The notes below the pieces were generated by a model that saw only the letters and a list, made by a program, of their open reading frames with translations, searched no databases and was not told where the DNA came from. The translations under genes were made by a program, and so were the position numbers. A DNA stretch of 64,000 nt, taken from assembly GCA_020846935.1 (NCBI GenBank), contig JADLCY010000014.1, positions 186,001 to 250,000 of the forward strand, in the 5' to 3' direction. This document shows, piece after piece, positions 15,273-25,626 of the stretch. Each line of letters begins with the position of its first letter. Position 1 is the first letter of the stretch. This stretch comes from Gemmatimonadaceae bacterium (lineage in GTDB: Bacteria; Gemmatimonadota; Gemmatimonadetes; Gemmatimonadales; Gemmatimonadaceae).

Positions 15273-16634
15273 CTGCGAACGAAGACGACGTTCCGATGCA
15301 CCGAGTGCGGTGCCGATCACCCCAAGTGGCAGGGGCGCTGTGACGCGTGTGGCGAGTGGAACACGCTCGTCGAGGAAGTCGTCTCGCGGCCGAGTCGGGC
15401 GGCTGCGCCGCGCGCCGCCATCCCGGGACCGACGGCGCGTCCCACGCGACTGCGGGACGTGGGGTCCGCGCGCACGAGCCGGTTCTCGTCAGGCATCGAA
15501 GAGCTCGACTTTGTGCTCGGCGGGGGTGTCGTCCCGGGCTCCCTGATCCTGGTCGGCGGCGAACCCGGCATCGGCAAGTCGACGCTCCTGCTGCAGGTCG
15601 CGGGCGCCGTCTCCGCGCGCGGCACCGAGGTGCTCTACGTCTCCGGCGAAGAATCGGCGCTGCAGGTCAAGCTCCGTGCGGAGCGCCTGCGCCTCGGTGA
15701 GTCGGTGTCGCTGCTCTGCGCCACGTCGCTCGAGGACGTCCTGGAGGCCGCCGAGGGCGCACGCCCCGGTCTCATGATCGTCGACTCCATCCAGACGGTG
15801 GCAACGGACGATCTCGAGGGTGCGCCCGGGAACGTGGGTCAGGTGCGCGAATGCGCCGCGCGTCTCATGCGCCACGCCAAGGCCAGCGGTGCGGCCGTCG
15901 TCGTGGTCGGGCACGTGACCAAGGGCGGCAGTATCGCCGGTCCCCGGACCCTCGAGCACATCGTCGATACGGTCCTGTACTTCGAAGGCGAAAGCTCGGC
16001 GGACCATCGGGTGCTCCGTGCCACGAAGAATCGGTTTGGTTCGGTCGACGAGATCGGCGTGTTCCGAATGACCGAAGACGGACTTGCGGGCGTGGCCAAT
16101 CCATCAGCGCTCTTCCTGGCCGATCGCGAGTCGCGCGCATCCGGAAGCGCCGTCACGGCCCTCATGGAGGGGACGCGGCCGGTGCTGGTCGAAGTGCAGG
16201 CGCTGGCCGCCAAAGCGGGGTTCGGGACGCCGCAACGCGTGTCCACGGGCTTCGACGGGCGCCGCCTTGCCCTGCTGCTTGCCGTGCTGGACAAGCGCAC
16301 GGGGTTGTCCTGTGGGGCGCTCGACGTGTTCCTCAACGTGGTCGGTGGTTTGCGCATGGTGGAGCCGGCCGGCGACCTCGCGGTGGTCAGCGCGCTTGCC
16401 TCGAGTATCTATGACCGCCCGCTCGCCGGCGACGCGGTGTTCATTGGCGAAGTCGGATTGGGCGGCGAAGTCCGGCCCGTGTCGCAGGTCGAACGGCGCC
16501 TGGCCGAAGCGGCGCAGCTCGGATTTGCCTCGGCGTTCGTGGCGGCGCGCGGCATTCCGCGCCGACCGCCCGAGGGGCTGCGCGTCGTTGGGGTCGAGAC
16601 GATCGGCGCCCTGTTCGCGCACCTGTTTCGTTAG
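15273..16634 (+). CDS. radA: DNA repair protein RadA, apparent CTG start
   Basis: A 453-residue branch-migration ATPase that processes recombination intermediates. The N-terminal zinc finger CTECGADHPKWQGRCDACGEW is complete, so translation must begin upstream of it. Between the dnaB stop (15243-15245) and the finger the only plausible initiators are CTG at 15273 (LRTKTTFRC, matching the usual M-x-KxKT start) and CTG at 15249. Walker A GEPGIGKSTLLLQ, the RadA-specific KNRFGS motif (ATKNRFGSVDEIGVF) and a Lon-protease-like C-terminal domain are intact. Using the first GTG (15459) would delete the finger, so it is rejected. Confidence 0.88.
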   Translation: MRTKTTFRCTECGADHPKWQGRCDACGEWNTLVEEVVSRPSRAAAPRAAIPGPTARPTRLRDVGSARTSRFSSGIEELDFVLGGGVVPGSLILVGGEPGIGKSTLLLQVAGAVSARGTEVLYVSGEESALQVKLRAERLRLGESVSLLCATSLEDVLEAAEGARPGLMIVDSIQTVATDDLEGAPGNVGQVRECAARLMRHAKASGAAVVVVGHVTKGGSIAGPRTLEHIVDTVLYFEGESSADHRVLRATKNRFGSVDEIGVFRMTEDGLAGVANPSALFLADRESRASGSAVTALMEGTRPVLVEVQALAAKAGFGTPQRVSTGFDGRRLALLLAVLDKRTGLSCGALDVFLNVVGGLRMVEPAGDLAVVSALASSIYDRPLAGDAVFIGEVGLGGEVRPVSQVERRLAEAAQLGFASAFVAARGIPRRPPEGLRVVGVETIGALFAHLFR

Positions 16635-16637
16635 GCG

Positions 16638-17411
16638 ATGACCGACGACCACGACGGCGAGCGCGCCGCAGGCCATCTGTCGCGGGACACCACGCCCGCG
16701 GAACTGCGCCCAGAGCCCGCCGCCCCGCCGGATGTCGGGGTCGTCATCGTTGCCGCCGGCACCGGTTCGCGAACCGGAACGGCGGAACTCAAGCAGTTCC
16801 GATGGGTCGCCGGGAAGCCGATGCTGCTCCACAGCCTTCAGGCCTTCCATCGGCGGCCCGACGTCGCCCTCGTGGTCACGGTGCTGCCGCGCAGCCACGC
16901 CGGCGACCCGCCCCCCTGGTTGTTCCAGTGCGACGTCGATCGCCTGCTCGTGTCCACCGGCGGGCGTGAGCGCATGGATTCGGTGTGGAGCGGCATCGAG
17001 GATCTCCCCGACGAAGCCGGGATCGTCGTCATTCACGACGCCGCCCGCCCGCTCGTGACCGATGAGACGATCGCCGCGGTCATCGCCGAAGCGCGCGCCG
17101 GCCGCGGTGCGATCGCGGCGCTCCCGGTGGTGGATACGCTCAAGGAAGTGCACGACGACGGGCGGGTCGTGCGCACCATCGATCGCGCGCGGCTCTGGCG
17201 CGCACAGACGCCTCAGGCGTTTCCACGGGCCATGATCGAAGCCGCGCACCTCCACGCTCGCCGCGACGGCATCGTCGCCACCGACGACGCCGCGCTCTGT
17301 GAGCGGCTGGGCTTCGAAGTGGTCGTCGTGCGCGGCAGCGAGCGGGCAATGAAGGTGACGGAGGCTGATGACTTTGCGCGCGCCGAGCGCCTGGGCGACC
17401 TCCCCGCGTGA
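16638..17411 (+). CDS. ispD: 2-C-methyl-D-erythritol 4-phosphate cytidylyltransferase
   Basis: A 257-residue enzyme of the MEP isoprenoid pathway that makes CDP-ME from MEP and CTP. The nucleotide-binding motif is VIVAAGTGSRTGTAELKQF, with the key Arg and Lys present and ELKQ where PKQ is more usual. Further motifs are STGGRERMDSVWSGI, VIHDAARPLV and KVTEADDFARAE. About 30 charged residues precede the catalytic start, so a shorter N-terminus is possible. The pathway partner ispF lies far away at 63.5 kb. Its stop overlaps tsaC by four bases (GTGA). Confidence 0.93.
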   Translation: MTDDHDGERAAGHLSRDTTPAELRPEPAAPPDVGVVIVAAGTGSRTGTAELKQFRWVAGKPMLLHSLQAFHRRPDVALVVTVLPRSHAGDPPPWLFQCDVDRLLVSTGGRERMDSVWSGIEDLPDEAGIVVIHDAARPLVTDETIAAVIAEARAGRGAIAALPVVDTLKEVHDDGRVVRTIDRARLWRAQTPQAFPRAMIEAAHLHARRDGIVATDDAALCERLGFEVVVVRGSERAMKVTEADDFARAERLGDLPA

Positions 17412-18079
17412 GCGTCGCGAACATCGCGGTCCCGTTCTGGTCGCCCGGCGAAGTCGACGCCGCGATTCCGCGCACCATCGATCATTTGCGCGAGGGTGGC
17501 GTGCTCGCGTACCCCACGGAAACGCTGTATGGCTTCGGGACCGCGGTCGATCGTGAGGCGGTCGAGGCGCTCGTGCTGCTCAAGCAGCGACCGGCGAGCA
17601 AACCGTTTCTTCTGCTCATCGCCGGCAGCGACATGATCGAGCGACTCGGTCTGCGCCTGACGAGGGACGCCTCGATCCTCGCGGCGCGACACTGGCCGGG
17701 CCCGGTGACGCTCGTGCTTCCCGGCGGAGAACGGCGCGTTCCCGATCGGCTGCGCGGCCCGGAGGGCGGCATCGCCGTACGTTGGACCTCGCATACGGGC
17801 CTGCAGCAGTTGATCCGCGCGTACGGGGACCCCATGACGAGCACGAGCGCCAATCGCCCTCGACAGCCGCCGGCAATGTCGGCGTTCGAGATCCTCGAGC
17901 AGTGGCCGGATCCGGTGCGCGCGGGTCGTATGCGCGTCCTCGATGGCGGGCGACTCTCGCCGTCGGAGCCGTCGACCGTCGTGGATTGCGTGGGGGCGCG
18001 CCCGCGCGTGATCCGACCTGGTGCGATCCCCGCGTCGGTGCTGCGGGAGTCGTTGCCACGGCTCATCGGCGATCGATGA
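17408..18079 (+). CDS. tsaC: L-threonylcarbamoyladenylate synthase (TsaC/YrdC/Sua5 family)
   Basis: A 223-residue protein for the first step of tRNA t6A37 modification, making threonylcarbamoyl-AMP from Thr, bicarbonate and ATP. The YrdC signatures are GVLAYPTETLYGFG, LLKQRPASKPFLLLI, HWPGPVTLVLPG and MTSTSANRP. It is the short YrdC form with no separate Sua5 domain. It starts at GTG in a GTGA overlap with ispD, indicating translational coupling. Confidence 0.92.
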   Translation: MSVANIAVPFWSPGEVDAAIPRTIDHLREGGVLAYPTETLYGFGTAVDREAVEALVLLKQRPASKPFLLLIAGSDMIERLGLRLTRDASILAARHWPGPVTLVLPGGERRVPDRLRGPEGGIAVRWTSHTGLQQLIRAYGDPMTSTSANRPRQPPAMSAFEILEQWPDPVRAGRMRVLDGGRLSPSEPSTVVDCVGARPRVIRPGAIPASVLRESLPRLIGDR

Positions 18080-18088
18080 GCGGCGCAA

Positions 18089-18118
18089 GTGACGCGGCGC
18101 CACCACGCGGGTTACGTT
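18089..18118 (+). promoter_or_regulatory. Weak candidate promoter before the phosphatase gene
   Basis: GTGACG (18089-18094), an 18-base spacer and TACGTT (18113-18118) in the 64-base gap after tsaC. The match is modest; read-through from upstream may suffice. Confidence 0.3.
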
Positions 18119-18143
18119 TCAGGCCCGTCGCCTGCGCCGCTCC

Positions 18144-18611
18144 GTGAAGCTCCTCTTCGTTTGCACCGGGAACACCTGTCGTTCACCCATGGCCGAAGCC
18201 ATCGGGCGCCGCGAGGCGATCGAACGCGGCCTCCTCGGGTTCGACGTGGAGAGCGCGGGAACCAGCGCCTGGGACGGCGCGCCGGCATCGGACGGTTCGC
18301 TCCTCGTCGCGCTCGAGCGGCACCTCGACCTCGCGAATCACCGCGCGCGCTCGCTGACGCGTGACCTCGTGCGGGCGGCGGACCTCATCCTGGTGATGTC
18401 GCCGAATCACCTCGAGCGCGCGTTGTCCCTGGGCGGCGAAGGGAAAGCCGTGTTGTTGTCCGCGTTTGCCACGGGCGGTGAGGGGGTCGCGATCAGCGAT
18501 CCCTTTGGCGGCGACCTCGCAGGGTATCGCGCGACGGCCGATGAGCTGACGACCTACGTGCGCTCGGTGTTCGACCGCCTCACGCGGGATCGCGCGGCCA
18601 CGTCGGCGTGA
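18144..18611 (+). CDS. Low-molecular-weight protein-tyrosine-phosphatase family protein
   Basis: A 155-residue cytosolic phosphatase-fold protein. The P-loop LLFVCTGNTCRSPMAEA fits the C(X)5R(S/T) catalytic motif, with Cys at residue 7. The acid loop appears as SDPFGGDL where DP(Y/F) supplies the general acid. Relatives include tyrosine phosphatases, arginine phosphatases (YwlE) and arsenate reductases. The Thr after the catalytic Cys (CTGNTCRS) is the arginine-phosphatase-like choice, so YwlE-type activity is a reasonable alternative. It starts at GTG, and its stop overlaps the aroE GTG. Confidence 0.85.
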   Translation: MKLLFVCTGNTCRSPMAEAIGRREAIERGLLGFDVESAGTSAWDGAPASDGSLLVALERHLDLANHRARSLTRDLVRAADLILVMSPNHLERALSLGGEGKAVLLSAFATGGEGVAISDPFGGDLAGYRATADELTTYVRSVFDRLTRDRAATSA

Positions 18612-19438
18612 GTCGAACTGCGGCGTGGCCTGGTCGCCTGGTCCTCCTCGGCCATCCCGTCGGTCATTCGCGATCCCCGGCATTCCAGAATGCGGCGCTC
18701 GAGGCCGCCGGGATTCCGCTGCGATACACCGCGCTCGACGTCGCGCCTGCGGAGTTGGGGCAGGTGCTCGCGGACCTGCGTGCAGTTCGCGGGGCAGGGA
18801 ACGTCACGATTCCCCACAAGCGCGCGGTGTACGAAGCCTGCGAGGTGCGCCTGCCCCGCGCCGAGCAGGCGGGGGCGGTGAACACCTTCTGGCATGATGA
18901 GGAGGGACGGCTCTACGGCGACAACACCGATGTTGCAGGGTTCGAAGCCGCCGTGGATTCGTTAGGCACCACCCGACCGGGCGCCGTGGTGGCTCTGCTC
19001 GGCGCGGGGGGAGCGGCGGCGGGTGTGTGCGCCGCGGTGGCCACATGGGCCGGTGCCACGGTGGGGATCTTCGCTCGCTCGCCCGAGCGCGCGAACGAAC
19101 TGCGTCAGCGTTTCCCGCACACACGGCCGGCCTCGAGCGCCGCGGCCGCGCTGTCAGGGGCGTCGCTCGTGGTGAACGCAACGCCCGTTGGCATGACGGA
19201 TGACGCACATCCGGTGGAGGTCGCATGGCTCCCGCGTGACGCGCACGTGATGGATCTCGTGTACCGTGATGGTGAGACGTCATGGGTGCGTGCGGCGCGC
19301 GCACGCGGTCTCCGGGCCATCGACGGACGCGCGATGCTCCTCTCGCAGGGAGCCGAGGCGTTCCGGTGCTGGTTTGGCCGTGATCCTGATCTCGAAGTCA
19401 TGCGGACGGCCCTCGGGCACTCGACGCGGAGCGAGTGA
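18608..19438 (+). CDS. aroE: Shikimate dehydrogenase
   Basis: A 276-residue NADPH-dependent enzyme reducing 3-dehydroshikimate to shikimate in aromatic amino-acid and chorismate synthesis. The substrate domain shows GHPVGHSRSP and the catalytic Lys in NVTIPHK, then GAVNTFW and GDNTDVAGF. The cofactor domain has LLGAGGAAAGVCAAV, and the VNATPVGM loop is conserved. The start is GTG at 18608 in a GTGA junction with the phosphatase gene. Chorismate from this route is also the substrate of MqnA, encoded at 61.5 kb. Confidence 0.94.
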   Translation: MSRTAAWPGRLVLLGHPVGHSRSPAFQNAALEAAGIPLRYTALDVAPAELGQVLADLRAVRGAGNVTIPHKRAVYEACEVRLPRAEQAGAVNTFWHDEEGRLYGDNTDVAGFEAAVDSLGTTRPGAVVALLGAGGAAAGVCAAVATWAGATVGIFARSPERANELRQRFPHTRPASSAAAALSGASLVVNATPVGMTDDAHPVEVAWLPRDAHVMDLVYRDGETSWVRAARARGLRAIDGRAMLLSQGAEAFRCWFGRDPDLEVMRTALGHSTRSE

Positions 19439-19456
19439 GGCGTCCGGGAGGACGCC

Positions 19457-21260
<1,804 letters not shown>

Positions 21261-21272
21261 GGTCGGCGACCA

Positions 21273-21296
21273 CCGGCTCCGCAACCGCGGAGCCGG
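21273..21296 (+). terminator. GC-rich hairpin between gap and pgk, without T-tract
   Basis: A perfect 10-bp stem, CCGGCTCCGC / GCGGAGCCGG with loop AACC. No T-run follows, so it may attenuate or stabilise the gap message rather than terminate fully. Confidence 0.5.
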
Positions 21297-21329
21297 CGTC
21301 GGTCGTCGTGTTGCCTTGCACCCGCCTCG

Positions 21330-22526
21330 ATGAACAAACGCTCCATTCGCGACCTCCCGGACGCCTCGCTCGCCGGCAAGCGTGCGCTCGTCCGCGTCGA
21401 CTTCAACGTGCCCCTCGACGGTGACGGTCGTGTCACCGACGACACACGCGTGCGCGCTGCACTGCCAACCATCGAATACCTCGCGGCCCGCGGTGCTCGT
21501 GTCGTGTTGCTTTCGCATCTCGGGCGACCAAAGGGCGGCCCCGATCCGAAGTACTCCCTGGCACCGGTGGCCGCGTGTCTCGATGGGCTCATCGACTGGC
21601 CCGTGAGCTTTTGCCCGACGTCGATTGGGTCGGAAGCCGAAGCGCGCACGAAGGCCATGGGAGACGGCGAAGTGCTGCTCATGGAGAATACGCGCTTTCA
21701 CCCGGGCGAGGAGAAGAACGACGAGGCGCTGTCAAAGGCATTTGCGGCCCTCGGGGATCTCTACGTGAACGATGCGTTTGGGTCGGCGCATCGGGCACAC
21801 GCCAGCACGGCCGGTGTCGCGGCCTTCCTCCGCCCATGCGTGGCCGGGTTCCTCATGGAAAAGGAACTGGGGTACCTGGGGAGCGCGGTCGCTGACCCCA
21901 GGCGCCCGTTCGTGGCCATCCTTGGCGGCGCCAAGGTGTCGGGGAAGATCGACGTGATCGAGGCGCTGCTCCCCAAGGTGGACGGTCTTCTCGTGGGCGG
22001 CGCGATGGCCTGCACGTTCTTCAGGGCGATGGGACTCGAAACCGGGAAGTCGCTCGTGGAACTCGATCGGGTCGATCTGGCGCGCGAACTGGTGCAGCGG
22101 GCCGGCGTTCGTCTGACCCTCCCGCATGACGCGACCATCGCGCCCTCCATGACCGACGGGGCGCGCGCCACCAACGTCAGGCGGGACGCGATTCCCTCCG
22201 ACCAGGCGATGTTCGACATTGGCCCCGAGACGCAGGCGTCGTATGCGCGCGCGATCGCCAGCGCGAAGACGGTGCTGTGGAACGGACCCATGGGCGTCTT
22301 TGAAACCAAACCATTCGATGCCGGCACGAACGCCATCGCGCATGCGATGGCCGACGCCACCTCACGCGGAACGACCACCATCGTGGGTGGGGGAGACTCC
22401 GCGGCGGCCGTCGCCGAGGCCGGCCTCGAGGCGTCCATGAGCCACGTGTCGACCGGTGGTGGCGCGTCGCTCGAGTTCCTGGAGGGCAAGGTGCTCCCCG
22501 GGGTAGCCGCCCTCGACGATCGGTGA
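21330..22526 (+). CDS. pgk: Phosphoglycerate kinase
   Basis: A 398-residue glycolytic kinase transferring phosphate from 1,3-bisphosphoglycerate to ADP. The N-domain markers are [29 protein letters not shown] and [15 protein letters not shown]. The C-domain markers are [26 protein letters not shown] and the nucleotide loop [13 protein letters not shown] with [14 protein letters not shown]. Length is normal. Its TGA overlaps a GTG that could start tpiA. Confidence 0.97.
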   Translation: MNKRSIRDLPDASLAGKRALVRVDFNVPLDGDGRVTDDTRVRAALPTIEYLAARGARVVLLSHLGRPKGGPDPKYSLAPVAACLDGLIDWPVSFCPTSIGSEAEARTKAMGDGEVLLMENTRFHPGEEKNDEALSKAFAALGDLYVNDAFGSAHRAHASTAGVAAFLRPCVAGFLMEKELGYLGSAVADPRRPFVAILGGAKVSGKIDVIEALLPKVDGLLVGGAMACTFFRAMGLETGKSLVELDRVDLARELVQRAGVRLTLPHDATIAPSMTDGARATNVRRDAIPSDQAMFDIGPETQASYARAIASAKTVLWNGPMGVFETKPFDAGTNAIAHAMADATSRGTTTIVGGGDSAAAVAEAGLEASMSHVSTGGGASLEFLEGKVLPGVAALDDR

Positions 22527-22531
22527 CCTTC

Positions 22532-23281
22532 ATGCGTCGTCCTGTCTTTGCCGCCAACTGGAAAATGCATCACGGACCGTCCGACACCCGGGCGTTCCTT
22601 CGGTCGTTCCTGGCGCACTATGCGCGTCGCCCCGATCGGCAGGTGCTGTTCTTCCCGCCGGCCGTGAGCCTCACCACCGTCGTCGACGGACTGCGGGAAC
22701 GCCAGGACATTCAGGTGGGGGCGCAGAACATCCACTGGCAGGACAAGGGCGCGTTTACGGGCGAGCTGAGTGCGCCGATGGCCCGCGATGCGGGGGCGAC
22801 GATGGCACTCGTGGGCCACTCGGAGCGCCGCCACGTATTCGGGGAAACCGATGAGCAGACCGCGCTCAAGGTGGCGGCCGCCGTGCGGGCTGGCCTGGTC
22901 CCGATGCTCTGTGTGGGTGAAACGCTGGAGGAGCGCGAACGAGGCGAGACTCAGCTGGTCGTCCTTCGCCAGCTCCGCACCGGCATCTCGGCGATCGAAC
23001 CCGCGGCAATTGCGACGATGATGATCGCGTACGAGCCGGTGTGGGCCATCGGCACCGGAAAGACCGCCACCCCCGACGATGCATCGCTCATCCATCAGGT
23101 GATCCGTCAGGAACTGCTCGCGATCCTGGGCGAGAAGGCGCGCGCGATCCCGATTTGCTATGGGGGTAGTGTGAACCGAGGGAATGCGGCCACCCTGCTC
23201 GAGGCCCCGGAAGTCGATGGCCTGCTCGTGGGGGGCGCGTCGCTGGACGCGGAAGGGTGGAGCTCGATCGTCCGGAGCTGA
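22532..23281 (+). CDS. tpiA: Triosephosphate isomerase
   Basis: A (beta/alpha)8 enzyme interconverting DHAP and GAP. ATG at 22532 gives MRRPVFAANWKMH, the expected N-terminus with catalytic Lys. A GTG at 22523, overlapping the pgk stop, would add three residues and is possible. Catalytic His is in VGHSERRHVFGE, catalytic Glu in IAYEPVWAIGTGKTA, and the phosphate loop is YGGSVNRGN. It completes the gap-pgk-tpiA cluster. Confidence 0.96.
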   Translation: MRRPVFAANWKMHHGPSDTRAFLRSFLAHYARRPDRQVLFFPPAVSLTTVVDGLRERQDIQVGAQNIHWQDKGAFTGELSAPMARDAGATMALVGHSERRHVFGETDEQTALKVAAAVRAGLVPMLCVGETLEERERGETQLVVLRQLRTGISAIEPAAIATMMIAYEPVWAIGTGKTATPDDASLIHQVIRQELLAILGEKARAIPICYGGSVNRGNAATLLEAPEVDGLLVGGASLDAEGWSSIVRS

Positions 23282-23308
23282 AGGGGCGATCTCATCCCCT
23301 TACCCCTC

Positions 23309-23338
23309 TTGCACTTGGCCGCGTGGACCGGCGATAAT
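23309..23338 (+). promoter_or_regulatory. Candidate promoter for secG
   Basis: TTGCAC (23309-23314), an 18-base spacer and GATAAT (23333-23338). It lies in the 93-base gap between tpiA and secG, about 36 bases before the secG ATG. Confidence 0.6.
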
Positions 23339-23374
23339 TAGCGGCTGGAACCACGTCGCTCCGCGCCGCATCCC

Positions 23375-23749
23375 ATGTATACCTTTCTGCTCGTCATTCT
23401 CATCCTCGTCAGTCTGGCCGTGATGGTCGCGGTCCTGCTCCAGGCGGGCAAGGGCGGTGGTCTGGCCGCCTCGTTCGGCGGCGCCACCACAGCCGCGGAC
23501 TCGCTCATCGGGAGCCGTCAGGCCGGCAACCTCCTCACCAAGGTCTCCTGGTACGGTGGTGGTCTGTTCCTGCTGATCGCGTTCGTCCTTGGCCTGATGT
23601 CCAAGAGCGCTCGGGTACCGCGCTCGGTGCTCGACCAGCCATTTTCGAGCGCACCGGCCACGGCTCCCAAGGCAGGCGCCGCCGCAGTGCCTGTGACGCC
23701 GCCGCCTGCGGCCACCACGCCGCCGACCACTCCGCCCCCCAAGCAATAG
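23375..23749 (+). CDS. secG: Preprotein translocase subunit SecG
   Basis: A 124-residue inner-membrane component of SecYEG. Two transmembrane helices (about residues 3-22 and 53-73) flank the conserved LLQAGKGGGLAASFGG loop. The C-terminal 45 residues are Ala/Pro/Thr-rich and probably extend as a disordered tail, as often seen in this family. It follows tpiA, a common neighbour. Confidence 0.93.
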   Translation: MYTFLLVILILVSLAVMVAVLLQAGKGGGLAASFGGATTAADSLIGSRQAGNLLTKVSWYGGGLFLLIAFVLGLMSKSARVPRSVLDQPFSSAPATAPKAGAAAVPVTPPPAATTPPTTPPPKQ

Positions 23750-23761
23750 TCCGACGTGAGC

Positions 23762-24889
23762 ATGCCCGTTGCAATCAAGGGGTTCCTCCTCCTCGAGGAT
23801 GGAACCCTTTTTCTCGGCCGGCTCAGCGGCCGCATCCCGCCCACCGTGGCGGAGGTGGTGTTCACCACGAACATGACCGGGTATCAGGAGGTCTTTACCG
23901 ACCCGTCATACCGCGGGCAGATCGTGGTGATGACCTCCACCATGATCGGCAACTACGGCATCAATGCCGAGGATCCGGAATCCGAGAAGCCCCACGTCGC
24001 CGGCGTCGTGGTGCGCGAGCTCTCCCGCGGGTTTTCCAATTGGAGGGCGAGCGGAGACCTCGCCTCATGGCTCACGGGGGCCGGCATTCCGATCCTGCAT
24101 GACGTGGACACGCGCGAACTCACGAGGCGACTCCGTTCCGTTGGCGTGATGCGCGGCGTCATCGGGGTTGGCGACCAGGCGTCAGACGAGGCGCGTGCCG
24201 CGCTCGATGCCTGTCCGAGCATGGAGGGCCTCGATCTGGCGTCCGAGGTGACGACGGATCGAGAGTACACCTGGGGGCCGGGCGATGCGCCGTATCACAT
24301 CGTGGCCTACGACTACGGCATCAAGCGAAACATCCTCCGGTTGTTCGAAGCGCACGGCTGCCGGATCACGGTCGTTCCCTCGACGACGGCGCCTGAGGCG
24401 GTGCTCGCCCGCGAACCGCATGGCGTCTTCTTCTCGAATGGTCCGGGTGACCCGGCGGCGGTAGCCTACGCGCCGAAGGCCATCCGGACCATTGCCGACA
24501 AAGGGGTGCCCGTCTTCGGCATCTGCCTCGGCCACCAGCTGATCGGGCTCAGCTACGGCGCCGAGACCGTCAAGCTCCCGTACGGGCACCGCGGCGGGAA
24601 TCACCCTGTGAAGGAGCTCTCCACCGGGCGCGTGGTGATCACGTCCCAGAACCACGGCTTTGCGGTGAAGGGTGGCGAAGATGGCATCCCGGGCGCGCCC
24701 GCCCTCGAGGTAACCCACGTCAACCTCAACGACGGGACAGTCGAGGGGCTTCGGCATCGAGATCTCCCGCTGTTTGCCGTGCAGTATCACCCCGAAGCGG
24801 CACCTGGTCCGCATGACGCCCGGCCGCTGTTCAAGCAGTTCATGAGTGCCGTCCGGGGTGAGGTAACGCGAAGCGGCACAAACGCTTGA
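23762..24889 (+). CDS. carA: Carbamoyl-phosphate synthase small (glutaminase) subunit
   Basis: Hydrolyses glutamine and channels ammonia to CarB for arginine and pyrimidine synthesis. The N-terminal domain has GFLLLEDGTLFLGR and TTNMTGYQEVFTDPSY. The class I glutamine amidotransferase domain (from about residue 175) has the nucleophile in FGICLGHQLIGLSYGA, FFSNGPGDP, and the His-Glu pair in VQYHPEAAPGPHD. ATG at 23762 is preferred; GTG at 23756 would add two residues. The large subunit carB is not adjacent, which is less usual. Its TGA stop lies inside the -35 box of the hup promoter. Confidence 0.95.
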   Translation: MPVAIKGFLLLEDGTLFLGRLSGRIPPTVAEVVFTTNMTGYQEVFTDPSYRGQIVVMTSTMIGNYGINAEDPESEKPHVAGVVVRELSRGFSNWRASGDLASWLTGAGIPILHDVDTRELTRRLRSVGVMRGVIGVGDQASDEARAALDACPSMEGLDLASEVTTDREYTWGPGDAPYHIVAYDYGIKRNILRLFEAHGCRITVVPSTTAPEAVLAREPHGVFFSNGPGDPAAVAYAPKAIRTIADKGVPVFGICLGHQLIGLSYGAETVKLPYGHRGGNHPVKELSTGRVVITSQNHGFAVKGGEDGIPGAPALEVTHVNLNDGTVEGLRHRDLPLFAVQYHPEAAPGPHDARPLFKQFMSAVRGEVTRSGTNA

Positions 24890-24914
24890 CACTCAACAGG
24901 TGACGGTCTATGTT
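24886..24914 (+). promoter_or_regulatory. Strong sigma70-type promoter for hup
   Basis: TTGACA (24886-24891), a 17-base spacer and TATGTT (24909-24914). The -35 box overlaps the carA TGA stop codon. A leader of about 40 bases follows, with GAGG upstream of the hup ATG. Confidence 0.88.
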
Positions 24915-24959
24915 CGACCCACCTAACGGGCTTTTGGCTGCCCCTCCTGAGGCAACGAA

Positions 24960-25292
24960 ATGACCAAGGCCGACCTCGTCGAGCACGTCACGCAGCAAAT
25001 CTCCCGTACCGCGGGCCCGCTCATTTCCAAAAAGGATTGCGCGCGGGTGGTGGATGCATTCCTCGACGCGATCAAGGAAGCCCTCCAGGAGCAGCGCAAC
25101 ATCGAGGTTCGCGGCTTCGGTACGTTCAAGATTCGGCATCGCAAGACGCGCATGGCCCGCAACCCGCGCACCGGCAGCCCGGTCGAGGTGTCTGCACGAC
25201 CGGTGCCCGTGTTCAAGCCCAGCAAGGAGTTACGCGCGATGGTCGCCGACCTCGAGCCGCTCCCTGACGGCGAGGGACACGACGAAGACTGA
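24960..25292 (+). CDS. hup: HU/IHF-family DNA-binding protein
   Basis: A 110-residue nucleoid protein that bends DNA as a dimer. The family core includes MTKADLVEHV, the dimer helices to about residue 45, and the arm region EVRGFGTFKIRHRKTRMARN with the intercalating RNPRTG turn. A 15-residue acidic tail (PLPDGEGHDED) extends beyond the usual 90-95 residues. It is a single-gene transcript between its own strong promoter and a terminator. Confidence 0.95.
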   Translation: MTKADLVEHVTQQISRTAGPLISKKDCARVVDAFLDAIKEALQEQRNIEVRGFGTFKIRHRKTRMARNPRTGSPVEVSARPVPVFKPSKELRAMVADLEPLPDGEGHDED

Positions 25293-25308
25293 CGCGCCGC
25301 ACGTGGGC

Positions 25309-25338
25309 ACGCCCCGGTTCTCCGGGGCGTTTTGTTTT
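25309..25338 (+). terminator. Intrinsic terminator after hup
   Basis: A 9-bp stem ACGCCCCGG / CCGGGGCGT with loop TTCT, followed by TTTTGTTTTT. Confidence 0.93.
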
Positions 25339-25383
25339 TCCACTGGCAGGGAACGGGCGCCTGCGCGTAGAGTTGGTACGAAC

Positions 25384-25623
25384 ATGAATGTCCGCGTCCT
25401 CCTCTTTGCCTCCTACGCCGACGCCCTCGGTGCCGACTCCATCGAGGTGGCGGTGGGCCCCGAGGCGCGCGTGCGCGATCTCCTTGCCGCCATTCAGGAT
25501 CGGGCGGCACACGCGGTGCCGCCGCGGCCTTTGGTTGCGGTCAACGCGGAGTACGCCGAGTTGGATCAACGGCTGGACGTGGGCGACGAGGTCGCGATCA
25601 TTCCCCCGGTTGCCGGCGGCTGA
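25384..25623 (+). CDS. moaD: Molybdopterin synthase sulfur-carrier subunit MoaD
   Basis: A 79-residue ubiquitin-like protein that carries the thiocarboxylate used to make molybdopterin. It begins MNVRVLLFASYADALG and ends IIPPVAGG; the terminal Gly-Gly is the site of activation. The spacing of three bases to moaE supports co-translation. The start ATG at 25384 is supported by family length; open frame upstream covers the hup gene and is coincidental. Confidence 0.93.
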   Translation: MNVRVLLFASYADALGADSIEVAVGPEARVRDLLAAIQDRAAHAVPPRPLVAVNAEYAELDQRLDVGDEVAIIPPVAGG

Positions 25624-25626
25624 CCG

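Noticed and set aside
23281-23301. AAGGGG...CCCCTT inverted repeat after tpiA as a terminator
   Set aside because: The stem is only 6 bp with a 9-base loop and no T-tract.
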